From: Zanthoxylum bungeanum
Taxonomy: Eukaryota > Streptophyta > Magnoliopsida > Sapindales > Rutaceae
DNA length: 64,000 nt
Reading direction: 5' to 3'
Assembly: GCA_019454045.1 (NCBI GenBank)
Contig: SKCR01034789.1
Location: 61,961 to 125,960 of the forward strand
Shown: one piece after another, positions 11,881 to 24,371 of the stretch
How positions within the stretch are numbered: the first letter of the stretch is position 1
How the letters are laid out: every line of letters begins with the position of its first letter
Made by a program: the position numbers and the translations under genes
The notes under the pieces: model-generated
What the model was told of the DNA's origin: nothing
Seen by the model: the letters and a program-made list of their open reading frames with translations, nothing else
The model's database searches: none

Positions 11881-14640
11881 ATGGTATCAGAGCCATTTTG
11901 AGCATGAAACTTGATTAGGGTAAAATTGGGTATATTGAATTTGAGCATGTTTGAGTGAAATTACTTGTTTGAGCATGCTTGTAAATGAATGACTTGGAGT
12001 TATTTGTGATCAATTTTATGTGAAATTGGATTGGATCATTTTTCCCCAAAATGTGAGGCTTGGCCGAGACATATACATACCCTAAAGTCATGGTGATTTG
12101 TGTTTTTGATCATTGGATGAGTTGGAAAACATTGGGTAATGTTGATTGTGGATTTAATTTGATTGAAACCGAATTGGACATGTAAAACCCCAAAATGCCG
12201 AGACTTGAATAGCATGGAAAATGATTGATTTTTTGATTAAAATATGTTGGACATGTTTTGATGTTAATGAGCATAATTAATTGAGTGAATTAGTATTTTG
12301 GAAATATTAATTTGGGTAATTAATTATGGCATACACTTTAGGTTAATTAAGTTATGAAATTTAGAATTTGGTAATTTAATTAATTGAACCTATTTTGGAA
12401 ATTGGGCTTGAAAAGTTGTAATTGGGCTTAATGGGCTTGGTTGTACCAAGTTAGGTTTAGGCTAAATTGGTTGGATCCAATTGGGCCCAAAACCATTTCC
12501 ATAAAGTCCAATTATGACTTCATGGACCTTTAATTTTAATTGGGCCTAATGGGCCAAAATTGGTTTTCTTGCAAATAAGGGTGATTCCTTAAATGGGCTT
12601 TGGTATTTGGGTTTGACCCATATTGACCAAAAGTCCATGCCTTAGAAATTAATTAAAATCCATTGGATGTTAATCGGGCTTTGAGACCCGTAACGATTAG
12701 ATTTAGAATCTAAGTCGTAAAGGCACATTAAAAAGTGTAAATATTTAATTTGGAATTAAATAAATGAATTAGTATTAAATACAAATTAAATTGGATTTAA
12801 TGTTGTAGTTTAGTATAATTCAAGAATTCGTACTTTGAGTACTTATTCGTAAAACGAGTTTGACTCGAGCAAAATCAAATCGTTGTTTGAACATTGGATG
12901 GTCAATTTTCAGATTAATTAATTGGATTAGATTGATTGATAACATGCTTGTGTGAATACATGAATGCGATGTATGAATAATGTATATCGGATGGATATTA
13001 GAAGGGTGAGGGCAATTTTAAAATTGTTGTAATAAATTTAGAATTTATTAATTGGACCTGCGTGTCCAGCCTATTACCTCTTGACTCTGTGTATTTCTCT
13101 TCTCACCTATTCCCCTCAATGTAAATGAGGTTTCTTAGAAGTGTTAGTAGTTATGTAGGGTAGAAGTAATACTTGTGTAGCGGGAGAGAGGAAATTGAGA
13201 GATTTGTTCTAGGAACAATGTGTTTAAGTATCCATCCGTATATCATTATTATATTTATTTACGCGCCTTATTATGTGTTTAGAATGCATGTTTAAGGGTG
13301 TATGATGATGAGACCTTAACAAAGATAATTAATTGGTTGCCAATTTACGCGAAAAACCCTCAACACATATTAAGCGTTTTTCCTTCCATTGAGTGATTCT
13401 TACTCAAGATCCAAGATTGTAACTGGTTTGTTGGCTAAAGTCAAGACCTTTGTCCGTCGCGGATGTGTTTGAATCATGAATGCTTTGTTCCATATCGGTG
13501 TCTTGTCCAAGTTGTGATTTGTTGGCCAAAGTCAAGATCACTTATTGTCCATCGACATTGATTACGAAGCTTTCCAAGGTCAATGGGTTCCGCTTAACTG
13601 GGATCACTAAGTTTGTTGTGCCAAAGCCAAGGCTTAGTTGATTCAGAGGAAAAAGGTTAGGCAATATATTGGATATATTGGCATATATAAGATATATGTT
13701 TCGGACTTGGATGTCCACCTACTGGATCTAGGAATTGGATGGGATCCAATTGATCTTAGAGATCTACCTAGTTAATTATCATACAATTTGTTGGCCAAAG
13801 TCAAGATTGTGTGTTATTTAACGGGATCCTATCCCACTAGGAAACAAGGTTTCCCGAGTACTCCACAGAGGGTTAGAGGCTCGCCGAAAAATAGTGGGAG
13901 GCAAGTATTAAATTTGTAATATTCGTTTAGTTACTTGCCATACGCGCTCATTTCAATATTTCTTCAAATAAATTAATATATTAGTTGGACAAATAATTAA
14001 ATGTTGTTTTAAATGAACAGTTGGACTGTATTCAAACTATTTCATTTATAGTTGATTATATAATTGGATTATAGTAATCAATATATTTGAATTAACCAAT
14101 TCAATTAATAGTTGATTTTATAATTGGATTATAGTAATCAATATAATTGAATTTAATCAATTAAATTATAGTTGATTATATAGTTGGACTATAGTAATCA
14201 TTATAATCAATTTTACCTAAAATCGTTGATTAAATAGTTGGACTATTAGAATCAAGATAATTGAAAGATTAGTGTTTAAAAACATAATCCTGGGTGAAAA
14301 TGTAATTAAACGACTTTAATTTTCAAATTGGGAATAAAATCTCAGGATAGTCCTGGATGACCGAGAAGTTATTCTATTTGATAGAATGACATCTCGAGCC
14401 TAAGCCCGGAGTTGAGCAAATAGTAGAACATGATATTTGGAATATTCATGTGATGATAACTTTAGTGCTTAATCCATTAAGCTTGCCAAATAGACTCCTT
14501 ACTTTCTTAATCAGAACTAAAGATTAGATCCTTATAGTATGATATTGAAATTGAAGGATCTTCATAGATATATTCTTAGATCTTAGAAGTACAAATTGCA
14601 ATAGTAAACTCTTGGAGAGTTAATGGATATACTCAATGAG
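11881..14640 (+). other. Element D primer site and long untranslated leader
   Basis: The primer site TGGTATCAGAGC is at 11882-11893. The following 2.7 kb shows no coding frame. At 13425-13813 there are four copies of a GTTGGCCAAAGTCAAG-like motif, three of them flanked by complementary arms. At 14048-14230 three 60-bp AT-rich units (AGTTGATTATATAATTGGAT type) stand in tandem. An ATAGTGGGAGGC motif at about 13890 is shared with the leaders of elements B and F. Confidence 0.7.
14048..14280 (+). repeat. 60-bp AT-rich tandem repeat in element D
   Basis: Units start at 14048, 14108 and 14168, with a shorter degenerate unit after that. Each carries ATAGTTGATT, then TAGTTGGA or TAATTGGA, then TAGTAATCA. 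Confidence 0.8.
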
Positions 14641-17600
14641 ACAAAGCCAAAGTTTGCAATAGGGCAAGAAGCGCAAGGCGCACCTTACTTCGACATTCCG
14701 GAAGGCCAAAGCTTGGCCAAAGGCTTCTGGGGTGTGGAAAAGGGGCAAAGGCAAAGTCATTATAATCTTCTAGGAAGATAAAGGACATATCCCAAGATGT
14801 CTGCCTAAACTGTGGTAAACGGGGTCACTAAAGCGTGACTGCTGTATGGACAAGGTAGACATGAAGGAATTGAAGACGGTGCAAGGCTCTGACTTCAAAT
14901 ATGTTTGTCATAAACATGTTCACTACTAGTATTAAAATTAGATTTTAGATACTGGATGTGGTACATAAATATGTACTGGTGTGCAGTATCTGCTGTAAGC
15001 AGGATACTGACTTCAGTTGAGATTAATTTGCGAATTGAGAACATGACGAAAGTTGATGTTTTAACCGTAGATACCTAAGTTTAGGAACTACCCTTCGGGT
15101 ATGTACTTAAATTAGGAAACTGTTACAATATAACTAGTTTGACTAGAAACATTATCTATATATCAGGGTTTAACCCGTCACGAGTATACCTTTATATTCT
15201 AGAACACTAAAGTGTTTTATTTTATAAAGATGATATTGAGATAAACACATTAGATGTGAATAACAATATTTATATTTAGAATATAAATGAATCTCAAACA
15301 TAATACATGACAAACAAGTAGCTCAAACTGAATTAATCAGTTGAGACTTATATGTGGCATTGTTGTCAAGGACACAATTAACAAGACTCGTATATCCACA
15401 CTTTCGAAGAGTGGATACTAGGACAGATTTAATTCTATTGAAATAATGTCTACGAATCTAGTTTATTGGGCAAAGTGCCTAAAACACATTTTACTTGGTA
15501 AAAGTGCAAGTGCCACCGATCTGTTAGCCCTCGTTCATAGTGACGTAAGTGGGCCCATATCTAGCTAGGCTAAAGGTGGATATGAATGTTTCATGACCTT
15601 TACGGATGTGGCATCGCATTATGGTTATGTGTTTCTTTTGAAACACGAATCAGAACCTTTTAGAGTTTCGACACGAAATAGACAAACATATCGGCTAAAG
15701 TATTAAATCGTCATGGTTAGACCATGATGAAAATACTTAAGCAATAAGTTTCTCATATACATGAAAGAGTATAGTATTATTTCAATAAGGACTCCTCCCG
15801 GAACACGTCAATTTGATGGTGTGTCCGAACAGAGAAACCGAATTTTATTGGACATGATATGGTTAATCATGAGTCGCTCTGAGCTACCATTTCCTTCAAG
15901 GGATAAGATTTTATTTTGAATAAGGTTCCATAAAAGTCTGTTTGACAGATTTCATATTAGATATGAACATGAAAGAAACTGGGTTTCTCATTCCTAAAGA
16001 TTTGAGAATGTTGGGCATATGTTTGGATGATACCAAACTAAAACCCAAATCGGATAAGTGCCTAATTGTTGGTTATCATAGGGAAACCAAAGTATAGTAG
16101 TTATACAACTCACAAGAGAACAATGTAATTGTTGCTCACCATGCAGTTTTCCTAAGAGGAATACCTATATGTAGTGGTAATTGGGAGGAAAGTAAAACTC
16201 AATGAAAATCAGAGTAATACTATTCCCGGCATCGATTCCTTAATGGAACACAAATAGTTCATCAGTGATGAAACAATACCAATAATCTTCGAATACATAA
16301 GAACCACGTAAGTCGGAGAGAGTCAGAAAATAACCTGGAAGGTATGGGTTTCTGATCTCACCTCATAAAGATGTCAATCTTATTGAGGAATACGAACTGA
16401 CTACGTATGAGGAAGTGATACAAGGTATCGACTCCCTATAATGGCAAAGTGCCATGATATTCAAAATAGATTCCATGTATACCAACCAAGTTTGGACACT
16501 GTTTGTTGTACCGAAAGGCATTGTGCCTATTGGTACTATATAGGTCTTTAAGGAAGACATACATGGATGGCAACATACCAACGTACTAAGATAGGCTTGT
16601 AGCGAAAAGGTATCGTTATCAACATTGTGTCGATTACGATGAAACCTTTTAACCGTTGCCATGGTTAAATCCATTTGGATAATGCTTGCTGATGCTGCAT
16701 GTTTCACTCATGAAATATGGCAGCTGAATGCCAAAACCGCTTTCCTTAACGGAAATATTTTGGAGGATGTTTACAACATCTTGACTGTTTTGTCATACCA
16801 AAACGAGCAAACAAGGTTTGCAAGTTAATTCGATACATGGATGGATTGAAGCAAGCACATCGTTCTTGGAATTATCGTTTTGATGTAATCATAATGGTAT
16901 GTGATTTAATTCAAAACGAAAATGATTCTTGTGTATATAAGAAGGTTAGTGGAAGCGCACTAACAGTGAAAGTCCTAAATAATGATGACATATCATTTCT
17001 TGGAAATGATATTCCCATAATATAATCGGTGAAAGCTTGGCGTTCATGAAAATTCTCCGTAGAATTCTTGGGAGAAACAACCTTTATTCTAGGAATAAAG
17101 ATCTACTGGGATAGATTTAAAGTTGTTGGTACTCTCTGAGAAATCGTACATTGAAATAAATGTACGCGACCTGGTGTCTCATACGCTTTGAGCATATGAA
17201 GTCACAATTGGGCCAATCCAAGTGATAGTCATTAGATTGATGTTAAGAACATCCTTGAGAATCTTAGAGGAATTAAGGATGCTGTCTTAAACTATGGAGA
17301 AGGAGAACTTGAAGTGACTAGGTTCACCGTTGCAAGTTTCCTAATCGATAAAAACCGACTATAAGTCGTAGTAACGGTACTGTACAGTTTGAATATCGGA
17401 ACAATGAGCTGAAAATCTTCCAAGCAAGATATTGTTACCAAATAAACAATAAAGTGGATTATTGCTGCAGCTGAGGCAGCAATAGAAGCCTTCTGGATTA
17501 ATAATAATCCTAATCAGATTAGAAGTAGTTCTGTTAGCAGCTAAGCTAGGCTACAACACAGGCTAAAGAATTAATGGTCTCATCAACGATCCAGATATAT

Positions 17601-17786
17601 ACTTCAATTATTCATCTGATCCGTTCGGATCATACATAGTGGCGATGTGATGATCGAATAAATCGCATCAGATGATAATTATGCAAATCCGCTGACGAAA
17701 GCATTTTCTCAGCAGAAGTTTGAGCGAACCGTACATAGTTCGGGTGTTGGACACTTGAGTGATTGGCTATAGGCCAAGTGGGAGAT
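14640..17786 (+). pseudogene. Element D gag-pol remnant
   Basis: Copia order can be followed through many frameshifts and stops. A zinc-knuckle remnant (CLNCGKRGH) lies near 14800 and a protease core (LDTGCGT) near 14950. An integrase stretch near 15570-15650 reads GGYECFMTFTDVASHYGYVF. RT motif A near 16720 reads WQLNAKTAFLNG, with the catalytic Asp changed to Asn. The end of RNase H near 17680 reads ADNYANPLTKAF. The order PR-INT-RT-RNH is diagnostic of Ty1/copia. The gag N-terminal half is not recognisable. Confidence 0.82.
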
Positions 17787-19816
17787 TGTTGGACAGTTAT
17801 GGCCCATAGCATCACTATTTGTACAGATCATGGTGTTGTTGTACAAATTAACTATGTGACAATGGAAATTGCTCTTCTATCATTTGTAATTAGATTACCA
17901 AGATGTATAAATGATAGAAGGTCCATATGATTAGTTCCGGATTGAGATGATATGAGGCAGTATCAATCCACGAAGGTTTAATCATTAAATATCCCTAGTC
18001 GTAGTATTATCGAGACTGGACATCGATAATGCGGAATAGACTAGTATTACACTTGTGCGCGTTGTGGGAGCATAACGGCATAGTTCTCATATATTTGGGT
18101 ATAGGATACTCATGCAAGTGTAGTATGGGTTGTGTTTACCGATGGTACGGAAAAAGCTTCGCTCTGGATAGACCCCTTGGAATTCCATTGGTAGTATGAC
18201 TATGTGTCTATGGAAGTCCGAATCAGGGTAGGTGTATTTGGTCTTAACCTGAGACTTGCACCGCTAATACTTGCGATAATCAATATACTTTGGTTTTGGT
18301 CGTCCAGGGCTTTAACAGGTTCTGTGTACGCCTCTTCTGGGTATATTGAGAATCGTAGTGTATTGGGTGTGATGTCAAGATGGAAGTATCACTTCAGTCA
18401 TAGTGGAGATGATGATCACGTAGGATACGGAACTGGTTCTCTTTTATGCTGCAGCTATCGGGATATTATGACTAGGTCATGTTTATCCAATTATAGAGAC
18501 TAGTTACTAGAGATCCGATATGTGCTTCGTACATGGCAGACTCATTTCCAGCCCCAGGCCTTGCACGTGACATCCGATACTGGATCGAAATACGTAATAC
18601 CACGTATACTACGCCTGATATAGATCACATATTCCAGTAAGAATATTTCTGGAGAATTAGGTAGGCACGATGCTTTTCTTGAAGCCAACCATGTCTTGTA
18701 AATCGGTAAAAACGTAGTACTAGGTACGTACGTGTTCGGATAGTCCGACGACCGGATTTACTGCCAACATATCCGGGGATCTCATGGGTCGCTTCCCGAA
18801 GATTCACCGATGATGTATGACTCGTACTTTATTAATCTGGGATTAATTAATGAGAGAGATAAAATTAATCTGGGATTAATTACAGAGATATTTTATCTGG
18901 GATTGAGAATGATTAATTTAGAATGAATCGATAAAATTAATATATTCGATATATGATACGAAATTAGATTTCGACGCGGAATTGAAATAAGATTTTAATT
19001 CGGGCGAACGAGTTAATTTAGAATTAATTCGTTAGCGACGTGAATAGTAATTTTGCTAGGCATAATTATTTAATTACGTCGCAACGAAAATCGTTAATTA
19101 GGAATTAGCGAACCCGAGCCCGGGAGTGTTTGCGGGCGCACTCGCATTTCGAATTCAAGTGCGGCCACAAGTCACATCACGCGTCACATCACTCGTCATT
19201 CAAGTGATGGATGTCTTGTCACTTTGAGTGATTGACAACCAGTCACTATTCATGAGTGATGTGAGTAGTTGGAAGGCATTAATTGTTTTTTGCCTTTGAC
19301 TTTTGGAAATTTGAAAATTGTTTTTGGTATTTATTTTTTGGAAAATCAAAAACCATTTGGCATAACACATTTTCTCTCTCTCTCTTGGCAAGACTCACGG
19401 TTTTGGAGCCAATTTTCTCATTCTCTCCCATTCGGCTTTTAAAGCCATTTTTCTTCTCATTTTTTGCTTGGCCGAGAACAAGATAGAAGAACAAGGAAGA
19501 TTTGTGGCAAATCCTTCCATTGCTAGCACATAAAGGGTCATCCTAAAGTAATAGGGAAACCGACTTATGAGCATGGAATCACCATTAGCAAAGCTTGGAG
19601 CTTGGAGCATCAATGGAGTTCATGGCCGAATTTTTGGAGCACAAAATTCCTCAAATGCCGAGAGCTCAAGGAGGGAAAATCATGAAGATTTTTGTTGTTC
19701 CTCGCGTCGCAAAAAGCTGATCATTGTAAGTATGTTTCCGCCATGCTTTTACGAGTATTCATACATATATGTTTCATTGCTTGATTTGATCATTGGGACT
19801 AATTAGAAACCCAACA
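17787..19816 (+). mobile_element. 3' LTR of element D
   Basis: This 2030-bp LTR begins TGTTGGACAG and ends CCCAACA. It is nearly identical to the 5' LTR; the (CT)n run is shorter here (about 19375-19385). Confidence 0.93.
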
Positions 19817-20150
19817 AATAATTCCTCCTTTCTTTGGCACACATTGTATAAGACTCACCCACGTACTGTCAGAGATGGGGTAAATGATGTTGGCATCCAA
19901 CCATTTGATAATTTATTTCTTCACGACCTCCTTTATGATTGGATTTAGTCTCCATTGATGCTCCACTGTGGCTTTGTACTCGTCGTTCATCAGAATTTTA
20001 TGCATGCAAAATGATGGACTAATGCCTCGAATTTCTGCTATAGTCCAGCCAATGACTTTCTTGTATTCTCGTAACACTCTCAACAACTTATCTTCCTGCT
20101 CCAATGTTAGCGACAAAGAAATAATCACAGGTAAATCAGAAGAGTTTCCT
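19817..20150 (-). pseudogene. Element A reverse transcriptase, N-terminal part
   Basis: Reading leftward: SLTLEQEDKLLRVLREYKKV, IGWTIAEIRGISPSFCMHKI, then after a stop STWVSLIQCVPKKGGI, where insertion D interrupts it. This is the conserved entry of Ty3/gypsy RT that precedes the VPKKGG motif. Confidence 0.88.
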
Positions 20151-20257
20151 AAAAATGCATACCTGAGATGGCTCGGAAGTAGCTTTAGTTCGTGCTGCGG
20201 TGGTTCTTCAATCGAGGGTTTGATTCACTCCTTTTTTTGTAGTTCCAAACTTTGCAC

Positions 20258-20933
20258 CTATGGTGTCGATTTGAAGCGAAATAGTCTGTCAAGATAGTTG
20301 GTACATTCCAAAATTTCATCATCTAGCTCGCTGTCAGTCATGTTGGTGATACAAGCTTCAAGTTTATCCGTGGGAAGTTGCATTGCATCAGTATCATGGA
20401 TGATACTATCTACAACATCAATTCTGAAACATTCCTCCTCATTTTCATCATTCGGGAATTTCATGGCTTTGAAAATATTGAATGTAACTTCTTGGTCCTG
20501 CACTTTCATTGTTAGTTCTCCTTTTTGTACATCAATAACAGTTCGATCTGTAGCAAAAAATGGTCTCCCGAGGATGATTGGTACATCATTGTCTTCTTCC
20601 ATGTCAATGATAATGAAATCTGCAAGGAAAATGAATTTGTTGACTTTAACCAATACATCTTCCACTATTCCTCTTGGAAATGTGAGCGATCTATCAGCAA
20701 GCTGCAGAGTAACTTGAGGTGGGCATTACTTCTCCAATCTGCAGTTTTCTGTAAATAGACAAAGACATCAAGTTAATGCTGGCACCTAAATCACACAAAG
20801 CCTTACCAAAGTAATGTTCGCCTATGGTGCAAGGGATGGTGAAACTGCCAGGATCTTTCAACTTTGGGGGAAGCTTCCTCTGAATGATGGCGCTACATTC
20901 TTCTGTCAATGCTATTGTCTCGTAATCTCTCAA
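20258..20933 (-). pseudogene. Element A aspartic protease
   Basis: The protease processes Gag-Pol. Two adjacent frames hold it. The first (20933-20694) carries the active site CDLGASINLM in the Athila form D-L-G-A. The second (20665-20258) reads DFIIIDMEEDNDVPIILGRP, the flap and C-terminal ILGRP motif, followed by LTMKVQDQEVTFNIFKAMKF. A short frame break separates them. Confidence 0.88.
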
Positions 20934-20936
20934 TCT

Positions 20937-22457
20937 CTATTTTCGTGAAAGAATGTTTTTCATGAATTTGACATAGCTGGGCATTTGTTCCAATGCTTCC
21001 GAAAAAGGAATGTTGATATGCAGCCTTTTGATGATCTCCAGGAATCGAGCAAACTGCTTGTCTAGTTTACTTTTCTGGAGACGCTGTGGAAAATGTGGAG
21101 GTGGAATGGAATTTTCTTTTGCCTCTTTTTCCTTCATCTGTGGATCTGCTTTGCTGCTTTCTTTTGGAACTTCCTCAGTGGATGCCTTGATTCCAACATC
21201 TTTGTTGATTTCAGTATCGCTTTTCAAAGTAATGGCTTGACATTGCTCATTCCTTCGGTTCCTTAGATTTGGTTATGTGTTACTAAGAAGGGTACCTTGC
21301 GGTCTGTAACTCTGAGCATCAGCCAGTTGTCATATTTGATTTTCCAATGCCTTTATAGATGCTGATTGGCTTTGATTGAATGTTGCTTGGGCTTGAAACA
21401 TAGCATCGTACTTGGCTTCTTGCTTTTTGAACATCTCTGCAAGCATTTCTTTTATTTATGGTTCTTTTTTATACTAATGGACTTTGTTTTGTTGTTGGAA
21501 TTCGGGTGGTGGATTGTTCTTTTGCCCTGAATTGTTGCTCCATGCGAAATTGGGATGATTCCTCCACCCTGGGTTGTAGGTGTTGGAATATGGATTGTTC
21601 CTCTGTCTGTTGAAATTGTTGACATAATTCACTGTCTCATCATGTTGGTTTGCCTCTGGTGCTCCTCCATAAGGTGAACTTATGGCACCGGCGATGTTTA
21701 CAACTTGCGTGCTAAGTGTTTCCAGACATTTGCACATAGGCTCCAGCTTGGCATTCATTGTTGTGTTGGCTCCGACTTCGAGGATTCCTGCTATTCGTTG
21801 AATCATGCTTCTTTTTATTGGCCACAACGAATTATTATTGGCCATTTCTTCAATTAAGTCTCAGGCATGATCTTCTCCTTTTGCCATTAAAGCTCCTTCA
21901 GCTGCAGCATCAATTGTAGTTCTCATCAGTGCAGAGAGTCCATTATAGAAGGTTTGGACTTGTAGCCACTTTGCTATTTCATGGTGAGGAAATTTCCGGA
22001 GCAATTCCTTGTATATTTCCCAAGCTTCACAGAGAGATTCTGAGTCATGTTGTACAAAGGATGTAATGTTATTCCTCAGCTTTGCAGTTCTTGCTGGTGG
22101 AAAGTTCTTTGCAAGGAATTTGGTGGCAAGAGTGTTCCAAGTTGTGATGGAACCTACTGGTAGTTAATGTAACCAAGCATTAGCTCTGTCATTCAAGGAA
22201 TATGGAAAAACACGTAGTCTCCTTACTTTTTCTGCCACTCGGTTGTAATTGAATGTGTCGCAAACTACCAGGAAGTTGTTGATGTGGGCATTAGGATCTT
22301 CAGTTGCATTCCCCCTGAACAGAACTGACTGCTGTATCATCTGAATGCATGTTTTGATGTCACACACATTTGCTGGTAATGGAGGAAGTACAATACATGA
22401 AATGAAGCCTTCAACCACTGGAATAGTTCAGTCTCGAATAGGAATTGGTGGCGCAAC
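20937..22457 (-). pseudogene. Element A gag, main part
   Basis: The gag capsid frame resumes at 22457 after insertion C and runs leftward. It contains LFRGNATEDPNAHINNFLVV and FPYSLNDRANAWLH, the typical capsid fold of plant gypsy elements. After several stops comes the Athila nucleocapsid region (NPYSNTYNPGWRNHPNFAWS near 21600). The linker at 20937-21227 reads KLDKQFARFLEIIKRLHINI and EALEQMPSYVKFMKNILSRK, an Athila hallmark before the protease. Confidence 0.88.
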
Positions 22458-24371
22458 TATAGAACACAGAAATCGGCAACGCTGTTCCAGGCTTGCGGCC
22501 TGGTTGGGAGTACGGAGTAGCCCACGAGGAACTAAACCAGAGAAATAAAATGGAGTCGCCACCCAGTGTGAACTGGGAAAATGATTTAAGGCAGCACTCA
22601 CCCCTCGTAAGGGAAGACCTCAAACCGTTGGGTTCGAATGGTCCCTTACTTATGCCACTTATACTGAATGGATTTGTGCAATAATCTAACCAAGTCTACG
22701 CAACATATATGCAAGATAACCTACATCTAAGTTCGCATACAACCTATATCTAAGTTTGCATATAACCTATATCTAAGTTTGCATGCATAAAAGTAAGTCG
22801 AAATAACGGCAAGCACACAATCTCATGAACATATCAAATTGATAAGTGCGGAAATATAAATAATTAATAAGCGTCTAAACATAAACTTTGAAGAATAATT
22901 AAGCTCCTAATGCGAAAGAACTAACTACATCATGCATGAAAATAACATACCATTTCTAATGAACAATGGATAAACACAAGATTGGATGAAACGAAATATG
23001 TGCTTTTCTCAAGTGGTACGTGGAATTGTATCCCGAGTTCAGACCGCACTACCGTCCATTCGGATTCGGCTACGGAATTTACGTCCAGTTTTCCATCCGA
23101 TATACCACGAGAGATAGCACAAAATCATTCATCCCATGGCCACAACACACATGAATCCACAATATGCATGCGAAGAAATAATAATAAATAACAGAAAAAA
23201 GAACGGAAATAAATAAAAAAAGTGCCATCAGGTCTAACCTCTCAAGTCGCCTCTTGGAAGTGCGTTACACGGTTGTCGGAAGGGTTGGTGCTCTGTAACT
23301 TTTCCGATTCGCTGGTTCGTTGTTTTCCTTCGTTGCCTCGCTATTTTGGGCTACTGTTTCTGCTGTTTTTACTATTTTTCCTGCTATTTTTGCTGTTGTT
23401 TTGAAGTGTAATTTTTTTTGGTGATGAAAATGTATTTTAGAGTGCAGTTTTTAGTGATTTAAGAGATGTTTTGGAGTGCAGTTTTTTATGGTTTAAGGGT
23501 GCAATTTGGGGACTGTTTTGCGGTGAATATGGGGTGTTTTGGGGATTTTTATGCGGTGAATAGGGGGCTGATTTTCAGTGCAGTTTTTGGTGGTTGCAGG
23601 GCTGATTTTCTGTGCAATTTTCAGTGGTTTCATGTGATAGTTTGGGTTTGAATTTAAGGACTGGTTTCTGGTTGGGTTTATGCCGAAATGTAGGGTTGTT
23701 TGCTGGGTGTAGTTTGGCTTCAATAGAGAGGGATTTTAGGGCAGTGTGTTCACGACAATGGCATAGAGAATTTCTTTTCTTTTTGCGTGAATGTGCTAGG
23801 AGGGAGAATGGTTTGGTTTAAGGTCCTTTTTATAGGAGAGGATTGAGGTTATCCTTGTAGGGGAAGGGAACGAATATTTGTGTAATTATGGGGATATCTC
23901 TAATTAGTGTGTCATAAGGAAAAATCTATCTAATTTAGGGAGGGGATTGTTTTAATTTAGGAAATGGATTTAATTTTAATTAGGAAGGTGATTTATGGAA
24001 TTTGCTTTGATTTTATTTAATTCGGGAAGGTGATTTAATTTGATTTCAACATGTGTTTAATGTGTGGATTTTTTATTTTGGAGGGGATGGGCGTGTGGTT
24101 GGTCCTTTTGGACGTGTGTTTGGGTTCTTTTGGTGGGCTTGGTGTGTGACTTGGTGGTGTGGCTTGGTGTAGGTTTGGGCCGAGGGTAAATTTTAAAACA
24201 GAGGTCCAACGAGCAAACCCGAAGCTAAGCAAACGAATTAAATCCAACAAGGTATTGATTTCTGACTTCTCCATTCAGACGTCCATTTCCCGTGAATTCT
24301 GCAACTTAAAGAGTAGTGCCTCAATATGAGGCTCATCATCGGGACTTATATGCAAAAATGCAGTGCCTACA
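22458..24371 (-). mobile_element. 3' LTR of element C
   Basis: This 1914-bp LTR aligns with 29506-31448. It contains a purine/pyrimidine-skewed stretch rich in TGTTTTGG and GCAGTTTT (23400-23640). All frames inside it are incidental. Confidence 0.92.

Larger units (their letters stand above)
9847..19816 (+). mobile_element. Copia element D, complete but decayed
   Basis: The LTRs are 9847-11880 and 17787-19816. The 5-bp duplication AATAA is perfect (9842-9846 and 19817-19821). The initiator-Met primer site is intact at 11882-11893 and a polypurine tract (AAGTGGGAGA) precedes the 3' LTR. Rough counting over the first ~700 LTR bases gives about 2-3 differences per 100, fewer than in element A, which agrees with D having landed in A. 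The internal region has no long open frame. Confidence 0.94.

Noticed and set aside
23222..23821. Phe/Leu- and Val-rich frames
   Set aside because: They lie in the T/G-skewed part of the element C LTR, with a counterpart at 30633-30978; composition explains the hydrophobic peptides.
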